From: JASLDZ01 sp964244065
GTDB lineage: Bacteria > Pseudomonadota > Alphaproteobacteria > Caulobacterales > Caulobacteraceae
Direction of reading: 5' to 3'
DNA: 64,000 nt
NCBI GenBank assembly: GCA_964244065.1
Contig: CAXTHH010000003.1
Coordinates: 197,468-261,467 of the forward strand
Position numbers and translations under genes: made by a program. The notes beneath the pieces were generated by a model that worked only from the letters and a program-made list of their open reading frames with translations, did no database searches and was not told where the DNA came from. Positions 58,587-64,000 of the stretch are shown here, piece after piece; positions within the stretch are counted from its first letter, which is position 1, and every line of letters starts with the position of its first letter.

Positions 58587-59417
58587 TTAAGCCGGAACGC
58601 CGGCGAGCTCCGGCGCGGGGCCCGGGGCGGGCGTGGCGGCGCGGCGGTCCAGCATGGACCAGCGGCGCTCGGCCGCCCAGTCGATCAGCTCGATCCGCCC
58701 GTCGGCGTGCTCCACGGCGGCCGTGCAGCTCTCCACCCAGTCGCCGTCGTTGACGTAGAGCACGCCGTCCACCGTGCGCATCTCCGCCTTGTGGATGTGG
58801 CCGCAGATCACCCCGTCCAAGCCGCGGCGCCTCGCCTCGGCGGCGAGCGCGCGTTCGAAGTCGTCGATGAAGCGCGTGGCCGACTTGACTCTGCCCTTCA
58901 GGAAGGCGGCGAAGCTCCAGTAGCCCAGGCCGAAGCGGCGGCGCAGCCGGTTCCAGCCCGTGTTGGCGCGCAGCAGCGCCCGGTAGCTCCAGTCGCCTAG
59001 CAGCGCGAGCCACCTGGCGTGGGTGACCACCCCGTCGAAGGCGTCGCCGTGGACCACGAGGTAGCGCTTGCCGTCGGCCGCCACATGCACCGTCTCGTCG
59101 GTCACGATCACCCCGCCGAAGTGCACGCCCTCGAAGTCGCGGGCGAACGCGTCGTGGTTGCCTGGCACGTAGACCACGCGGGCGCCCTTGCGCGCCTGGC
59201 GCAGCAGCTTCTGCACCACGTCGTTGTGCGCCTGCGGCCAATACCAGCCCGCCTTGAGCCGCCAGCCGTCGACGATGTCGCCCACGAGGTACAGCTGCTC
59301 GCACTCGACCTCGCGCAGGAAGTCGAGCAGCAGCTCGGCTTGGCAGCCGCGCGAGCCCAGGTGCACGTCGGACAGGAACACCGCCCGATAGCGCCGCCGC
59401 GGGGAGGTCGGAACCAT
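58587..59417 (-). CDS. Calcineurin-like phosphoesterase, LpxH/UDP-2,3-diacylglucosamine pyrophosphatase type
   Basis: The 276-residue protein has metallophosphoesterase motifs: FLSDVHLGSRG, YLVGDIVDGWR, VVYVPGNHDAFARD, LVVHGDAFD, CGHIHKAEM. The YLVGDIVDGWR/VHGDAFD pattern and length match the alphaproteobacterial LpxH-like group in lipid A synthesis. ATG 59417 preceded by GAGGAC. Confidence 0.88.
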   Translation of the reverse strand: MVPTSPRRRYRAVFLSDVHLGSRGCQAELLLDFLREVECEQLYLVGDIVDGWRLKAGWYWPQAHNDVVQKLLRQARKGARVVYVPGNHDAFARDFEGVHFGGVIVTDETVHVAADGKRYLVVHGDAFDGVVTHARWLALLGDWSYRALLRANTGWNRLRRRFGLGYWSFAAFLKGRVKSATRFIDDFERALAAEARRRGLDGVICGHIHKAEMRTVDGVLYVNDGDWVESCTAAVEHADGRIELIDWAAERRWSMLDRRAATPAPGPAPELAGVPA

Positions 59418-59561
59418 GGCCGTCCTCGTTCGTCCGCGCCCGAACGGCGCGCCCGCGAGCAAGCGGCGGAGTCGGTGACGCCCGCGTGACGTCGCGGCGC
59501 CGTTGACACCCGCCGCCGCCCCGGCGCATCGCCGAGGGACAGCCGGAGGACGAGCGACCGC

Positions 59562-60725
59562 ATGGGCGTCGTGGACCTGAAGACCCCCGCCTTCCTGGAC
59601 GAGCCCGAGCTGGTGCAGTTCGCCGACGGCGCGCGCCGCTTCCTGGCCGCCGAGGCCACGCCCGAGGCCGTGAAGCGCTGGCGCGCCGACGGCATGGTGG
59701 ACCGCGACCTGTGGCGCCGCGCCGGCGCGGCGGGCCTGCTTCTGGTCTCCGCCGACGAGGCGGACGGCGGCGGCGGCGGCGACTTCCGGCACGAGGCGGT
59801 GCTGATCGAGCTCCTGGCCAAGCTGGGCGTCGAGGGCTTCGGCCTGACGCTGCACGCGGCCATCGTGGCCCCCTACATCGCCCGCTACGGCACCCAGGAG
59901 CAGAAGGCGCGCTGGCTGCCGGCCATGGCCGCGGGCGAGAGGGTGGGCGCCATCGCCATGACCGAGCCGCACGCGGGCAGCGACCTGCAGGCGATCCGCA
60001 CGACGGCGGTGCTCGACGGCGACGCGTACGTGATCAACGGCGCCAAGACCTTCATCAGCAACGGCCGCCAGGCGGACCTGGTCATCGTTGTGGCCAAGAC
60101 GGACCGCGAGGTGAAGGGCAGCCAGGGCGTCTCGCTGATCGTGGTCGAGACCGGAACCGCCGGCTTCGAACGCGGGGCGCATCTGAAGAAGATGGGCCTG
60201 GACGCCCAGGACACCTCGGAGCTGTTCTTCCAGGACGTGCGCGTGCCCAAGGAGAACCTCCTCGGCGGCGAGCCCGGCCGCGGCTTCTACCAGCTGATGG
60301 CCGAGCTGCCGAAGGAGCGGCTGATCATCGCTTTGCAGGCGGTGGCCACCATGGAGCGTGCGATCGAGATCACGGTCGATTACGTCAAGTCGCGCCAAGC
60401 CTTCGGCAAGAGCCTGCTGCAGTTCCAGAACACCCAGTTCAAGCTGGCGGAGGCCAAGACCGAGACCACCATCGCCAAGGTCTTCGTCTATGACTGCCTG
60501 GAGAAGCTGTTGCGCGGCGAACTGGACGCGGTGACGGCCTCGATGGCCAAATACTGGACCACCGACCTCGAATGCAAGATCATCGACGAGTGCCTGCAGT
60601 TCTTCGGCGGTTTCGGCTACATGGACGAGTACCCGATCAGCCACATGTACCGGAACGCCCGCGTGCAGCGCATCTACGGCGGCGCGAACGAGATCATGAA
60701 GGTGCTGATCGCGCGGTCGCTGTGA
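59562..60725 (+). CDS. Acyl-CoA dehydrogenase, long-chain (LCAD)-like
   Basis: The 387-residue flavoprotein has AIAMTEPHAGSDLQAIRTTA, VINGAKTFISNG, and RQAFGKSLLQFQNTQFKLAE. Near the C-terminus it reads IYGGANEIMKVLIARSL, with Gly at the position used by short/medium-chain enzymes for the catalytic Glu. This matches LCAD/isovaleryl-type enzymes, whose base is an internal Glu, here probably in MERAIEITVDYV. It performs the first oxidation step of acyl-CoA breakdown. Confidence 0.93.
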   Translation: MGVVDLKTPAFLDEPELVQFADGARRFLAAEATPEAVKRWRADGMVDRDLWRRAGAAGLLLVSADEADGGGGGDFRHEAVLIELLAKLGVEGFGLTLHAAIVAPYIARYGTQEQKARWLPAMAAGERVGAIAMTEPHAGSDLQAIRTTAVLDGDAYVINGAKTFISNGRQADLVIVVAKTDREVKGSQGVSLIVVETGTAGFERGAHLKKMGLDAQDTSELFFQDVRVPKENLLGGEPGRGFYQLMAELPKERLIIALQAVATMERAIEITVDYVKSRQAFGKSLLQFQNTQFKLAEAKTETTIAKVFVYDCLEKLLRGELDAVTASMAKYWTTDLECKIIDECLQFFGGFGYMDEYPISHMYRNARVQRIYGGANEIMKVLIARSL

Positions 60726-60741
60726 CGGGGGGAGGCGCTTC

Positions 60742-60918
60742 CTCTCCCTCCCCCTCGTGGGGAGGGGGGACCGGCCGAAGGCTGGTGGGTGGGGGGCCGC
60801 GGGCACAAGTCCCAGAGCGGAGCCGTCTGCCAAGCGCACACCGGCCAGCTTCGAGCGCGCGGCCCCCCACCCACCAGGCTTCGCCTGGTCCCCCCTCCCC
60901 ACGAGGGGGAGGGAGAGA
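60742..60918. repeat. Second inverted-repeat element of the CTCCCTCCCCCTCGTGGGGAGG family
   Basis: Arms at 60742-60799 and 60861-60918 are near-perfect reverse complements and match the element at 47600-47770 in their outer 50 bases. The right arm abuts the ribosome site and ATG of the next gene and the assembly gap. Confidence 0.82.
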
Positions 60919-60959
60919 GCAGTGATGACCGGTCCCCACGTCGTCATCGTCGGGGCGGG

Positions 60960-61059
60960 NNNNNNNNNNNNNNNNNNNNNNNNNNNNNNNNNNNNNNNNN
61001 NNNNNNNNNNNNNNNNNNNNNNNNNNNNNNNNNNNNNNNNNNNNNNNNNNNNNNNNNNN
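60960..61059. other. Assembly gap (100 N) with duplicated flanks
   Basis: Exactly 100 N. The 55 bases before it (60905-60959, from GGGGGAGGGAGAGAGCAGTG onward) are identical to the 55 bases after it (61060-61114), including the start codon of the next gene. The two contigs therefore probably overlap and the gap is an artefact; a real tandem duplication is less likely. Confidence 0.93.
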
Positions 61060-61079
61060 GGGGGAGGGAGAGAGCAGTG

Positions 61080-62306
61080 ATGACCGGTCCCCACGTCGTC
61101 ATCGTCGGGGCGGGGCACGCGGGCGGCTCCGTGGCCGCCTTCCTGCGCCAGTTCGGCTTCGGCGGCGCCGTCACCCTGATCGGGGCGGAGCCGCTGCCGC
61201 CCTACCAGCGCCCTCCCCTCTCGAAGGCGTGGCTAAAGGGCGAGGCGGGGGCGGACGAGCTCCTGCTCAAGCCGGAGAGCTGGTACGCGCAGAACGACGT
61301 CGACCTGCGCCTCTCCTCCCCCGTCGAGGTGCTGGACCTTGAGGGCCGCGCCGTTCGGCTGGCCGGCGGCCATGCCGTCGCCTTCGACCGCCTGGTGATC
61401 GCCACGGGCGCCCGGGCGCGCGCCCTGCCCGTCCCCGGCGCGGACCTCTATGGCGTGCTGGCGCTGCGCGACGCGGCGGACGCCGAGGCGCTGAAGACCA
61501 CGCTCGGCCCCGGCCGCCGCCTGGCGGTGATCGGCGGCGGCTACGTGGGGCTGGAGGCCGCCGCCAGTGCGCGGGCGCTCGGCGCCGAGGCGGTGGTGAT
61601 CGAGCGCGAGGCGCGCGTGCTGGCGCGGGTCGCCTGCCCGGAGCTGTCCGACTTCTTCACCGCCTACCACCGCGCGCGCGGCGTGACGTTCGAGCTGGGC
61701 GCCGAGGTGGTGGAGCTCACGGAGGAGGACGGCCGCGTCGCCGGCGTGCGCCTGGGCGACGGGCGCGTGCTGCCCTGCGACGCGGCGCTGGTGGGGGTGG
61801 GCGCGATCCCCAACGACGAGCTGGCGCGCGCCGCGGGCCTGCCCTGCGACGGCGGGATCGTGGTGGACGCCGCCGCGCGCACCGCACGCGAGGACGTGTG
61901 GGCCGTAGGCGACGTGACCCGCCGCCCCCTGCCGCACTACGAGGACCGGCCCTGGCGGCTGGAGAGCGTGCCCAACGCCCTGGAGCAGGCGCGCCTGGCC
62001 GCCTGCGCCCTCGCCGGCCGGCCCCTGCCCGCGCCGGAGACGCCCTGGTTCTGGTCGGACCAGTACGACCTCAAGCTGCAGATTGCCGGCCTGCCCTTCG
62101 AGGCCGACCGGCGCGTCGTCCGTGGCGACCCGGACACCGCCAGGTTCGCCGTGTTCCACCTGCGCGAGGGCCAGGTGCGGGCGGTGGAGGCCGTGAACGC
62201 CGCGCCCGAGTTCATGGCCGGCCGCCAGCTGATCGCCCGCCGCGCCCCCGTCGATCCCGACCGCCTCGCCGACCCGGCCACGCCGCTGAAGGCGCTGCTG
62301 GCCTGA
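61080..62306 (+). CDS. FAD-dependent NAD(P)H:ferredoxin oxidoreductase (rhodocoxin/putidaredoxin reductase type)
   Basis: The 408-residue protein has an FAD motif VVIVGAGHAGGSVAAFLR, PYQRPPLSKAWLKGE, ATGARARALPVPG, an NAD motif LAVIGGGYVGLEAAASARAL, and WAVGDVTRRP, then RLESVPNALEQARLAA. It reduces a 2Fe-2S ferredoxin that serves P450s or dioxygenases; no partner gene is nearby. The start is ATG 61080; a partial copy of this start (60925-60959) lies left of the assembly gap. Confidence 0.93.
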   Translation: MTGPHVVIVGAGHAGGSVAAFLRQFGFGGAVTLIGAEPLPPYQRPPLSKAWLKGEAGADELLLKPESWYAQNDVDLRLSSPVEVLDLEGRAVRLAGGHAVAFDRLVIATGARARALPVPGADLYGVLALRDAADAEALKTTLGPGRRLAVIGGGYVGLEAAASARALGAEAVVIEREARVLARVACPELSDFFTAYHRARGVTFELGAEVVELTEEDGRVAGVRLGDGRVLPCDAALVGVGAIPNDELARAAGLPCDGGIVVDAAARTAREDVWAVGDVTRRPLPHYEDRPWRLESVPNALEQARLAACALAGRPLPAPETPWFWSDQYDLKLQIAGLPFEADRRVVRGDPDTARFAVFHLREGQVRAVEAVNAAPEFMAGRQLIARRAPVDPDRLADPATPLKALLA

Positions 62307-62354
62307 TCTAAAGGAGCGCGCCCGCGGCGCAGGCGTGCTTAGCTGCGCCCGCGC

Positions 62355-63488
62355 ATGCCCGAGCCCGCCTCCCGCCCCGTCGCCCGTACCGCCGCCCGCC
62401 TGGGCTCGCTGAAGGTCGCCAACGTGATCGTGGCGGTCATCCTGGTCGGCTTCGCCCTGTGGGCGATGCGGCGCATCCTCGAGCCGTTCGTGCTCGCGAT
62501 CTTCCTGCTGCTGATGATCGACGGCATGGCGCGGGCGATCACCACGCGCGTGCCCCGCGTGCCGGCGCGCCTGGCCCTGCCCACCGCGGTGGTGCTGATC
62601 CTGGCGGTGCTGGGGCTGACGGCCTGGCTGGCGGTGAACAACGCGGGCGACTTCCTCTCGCGGTCCAAGGAGTACGGCGACCGGCTGAACGCGCTCCTGG
62701 ATCAGGCGGCGCAGCAGGTCGGCATGCGCCGGTCTCCCACCGTGGAGAGCCTGTTCCGCCAGCTCGATCCCCGGCGCTGGGCCGGCGAGATCGCCTCCGG
62801 CATCGCGCACGCGGGCGAGGGCCTGGTGTTCATGCTGATCTACCTGGGCTTCCTGCTCGCCTCCCGCCGCGGCTTCCGCGACAAGGCCGACGCCCTGTTC
62901 CCCCGCGCCCGGGAGCGCGGGGAGGCCGACAAGATCTTCGCCCGCATCCGCGGCGGGGTGGAGAGCTACCTGTGGGTGCAGACGGTGGTGGGCCTGATCA
63001 TCGCCGCCCTCTCCGGCGTGATCCTGGCCATCATGGGCATGGACCACATCTTCTTCTGGTGCCTGCTGGTGTTCGTGGCCAACTACGTGCCGGCCATCGG
63101 CGGGGCCGTCGGCGTGCTGTTTCCCGCGGCCTTCGCGCTGGTCGACCTCGACAGCCTCTGGAAGCCCGTGGTGCTGGTGGTGCTGCTGGAGGCGGTGCAC
63201 TTCGTGGTCAGCCACGTGGTGCAGCCGCGCATGCAGGGCGAGACGCTGAACGTGGACCCCCTGGTGGTGCTGCTGGCGCTGGCCTTCTGGGGCGCGATCT
63301 GGGGAGTGACCGGCGCCTTCCTCTCGACGCCGCTGACGGTGGTGGCCATGGCGATCCTGGCCGAGTTCCCCGCGACCCGCGCCATCGCCGTGCTGCTGTC
63401 GCGCGACGGTCGGCCCTTCCCGGTGGCGGACACGCAGGTGGTGGACGGCGCCTCGCCCCCGCCCGGCCCGCCGACGGCCCGGGCGTGA
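62355..63488 (+). CDS. AI-2E family (PerM/UPF0118) membrane protein
   Basis: The 377-residue protein has about 7-8 transmembrane segments and the family's conserved block: LLVFVANYVPAIGGAVGVLF and the C-terminal VQPRMQGETLNVDPLVVLLA and AFLSTPLTVVAMAILAEF. Members export small molecules or act as sodium-dependent transporters; the substrate is not predictable. Confidence 0.92.
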   Translation: MPEPASRPVARTAARLGSLKVANVIVAVILVGFALWAMRRILEPFVLAIFLLLMIDGMARAITTRVPRVPARLALPTAVVLILAVLGLTAWLAVNNAGDFLSRSKEYGDRLNALLDQAAQQVGMRRSPTVESLFRQLDPRRWAGEIASGIAHAGEGLVFMLIYLGFLLASRRGFRDKADALFPRARERGEADKIFARIRGGVESYLWVQTVVGLIIAALSGVILAIMGMDHIFFWCLLVFVANYVPAIGGAVGVLFPAAFALVDLDSLWKPVVLVVLLEAVHFVVSHVVQPRMQGETLNVDPLVVLLALAFWGAIWGVTGAFLSTPLTVVAMAILAEFPATRAIAVLLSRDGRPFPVADTQVVDGASPPPGPPTARA

Positions 63489-63588
63489 CCCTTGCGGCGC
63501 TTCCGGGACCAGCGCCCGTCTCCGGGCGGAGGGCGAGGGCGTCGGCGTGGCTGAGCCGCGCAAGGCGCCGAACGTGCCGCAGCAGGCG

Positions 63589-64000
63589 TCAGGCCGAGGG
63601 CGTGCGGCCCTCGGCCAGGTTCCGCAGCCTGGCGAGCTCGGCTTGCGGCGTCTCCTTGTAGCCGAGCAGCCCCTGGAACCGCCCGTCGCGGTCGAACAGG
63701 TAGGTGGCGGCCATGTGGTCCATGGTGTAGCCGCCGCCTTCCAGCGGCACGCGCCGGCTGTACACGTGGTACGCGTCGAGCATGCGCCTGACCGCGGCGG
63801 GCGAGCCGGTGAGCCCCGTGATCGGCGCATCGAAGTCCGACAGATAGCGCTTCATCTGCTGGGGCGTGTCGCGCTCGGGATCCACCGTGACGAACACCAC
63901 CCGCAGCTTCTCCGCGGCGGGGCCGAGCGCCTTCAGCGCGGCGGCGTGGCGGGCGAGCGTGGTGGGGCACACCTCCGGGCAGTAGGTGAAGCCGAAGAAC
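63589..64000 (-). CDS. SCO1/SenC copper-chaperone-like protein, C-terminal part, cut by window edge
   Basis: The visible part begins inside FFGFTYCPEVCP, the CxxxC copper-binding motif, followed by VVFVTVDPERDTPQQMKRYL and the conserved His in YTMDHMAATYLFD. SCO proteins deliver copper to cytochrome c oxidase in the periplasm. The N-terminus with its membrane anchor lies to the right of the window. Stop at 63589. Confidence 0.93.
   Translation of the reverse strand, partial: FFGFTYCPEVCPTTLARHAAALKALGPAAEKLRVVFVTVDPERDTPQQMKRYLSDFDAPITGLTGSPAAVRRMLDAYHVYSRRVPLEGGGYTMDHMAATYLFDRDGRFQGLLGYKETPQAELARLRNLAEGRTPSA

Noticed and set aside
60905..61114. A genuine tandem duplication of the flavoprotein gene start
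   Set aside because: The repeated 55 bases abut exactly 100 N on both sides, the classic result of unmerged overlapping contigs.
58587..61118. A long minus-strand frame crossing the assembly gap
   Set aside because: It runs antisense through the acyl-CoA dehydrogenase and the N-run; only the 58587-59417 part, from ATG 59417, has phosphoesterase motifs.

Overview
The window reads as a chromosomal segment of a very high-GC alphaproteobacterium. The best taxonomic hints are a PopZ-type polar organiser gene (DUF2497) between a PIMT-like methyltransferase gene and valS, a tRNA-Cys(GCA) gene next to them, and long runs of GTG/TTG starts with 4-nt ATGA/GTGA overlaps. Together these suggest a Caulobacterales-like organism; this is an inference, not a proof. 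The sequence is a draft scaffold: it contains one 100-N gap whose two flanks carry the same 55 bp.

Positions 1-34 kb are a type VI secretion system (T6SS) island. The minus strand carries tssA-tssB-tssC-tssC2-tagJ-tssE-tssF-tssG (25.9-17.0 kb). After a divergently transcribed methyltransferase and an effector/immunity segment come clpV, hcp, vgrG, a small conserved gene, an FHA gene (tagH), tssK, tssL (DotU fused to an OmpA-like domain) and the start of tssM, which runs off the left edge. On the plus strand from 26 kb lie a receptor-type Ser/Thr kinase (ppkA-like), a NodB polysaccharide deacetylase, a TPR protein, a PAAR spike protein, and an ECF sigma factor translationally overlapped with a second membrane Ser/Thr kinase. 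A LysM lipoprotein gene faces them. The kinase-FHA-TssL set, with matching R-T-[VM]-[IV] threonine motifs in TssL (twice) and in the kinase tail, suggests post-translational control by threonine phosphorylation.

Positions 10.8-14.0 kb, between clpV and the effector gene, are compositionally different (locally AT-rich). They look like a polymorphic-toxin cassette: one full-length effector with a nuclease-like C-terminus and a 4-nt-overlapping immunity gene, followed by displaced toxin C-terminal pieces, immunity genes, and two homologous immunity genes that are both frameshifted. This is the most interesting part of the window.

Positions 34-64 kb are mostly housekeeping or accessory genes: a VanY-type carboxypeptidase, an FAD/NAD(P)-binding protein, an MRJP-like secreted protein, a thiolase, an MFS transporter, a SleB cell-wall hydrolase, the nadA-nadB-nadC de novo NAD genes with a candidate palindromic operator upstream of nadA, an SAM methyltransferase, an RNA m5U methyltransferase (apparently frameshifted at its N-terminus), an acyl-CoA ligase, valS, popZ, a PIMT-like gene, tRNA-Cys, a UDP-diacylglucosamine pyrophosphatase-like phosphoesterase, an acyl-CoA dehydrogenase, a ferredoxin-reductase-like flavoprotein, an AI-2E family permease and the end of a SCO1/SenC gene. 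Three families of GC-rich inverted repeats sit in intergenic spaces.
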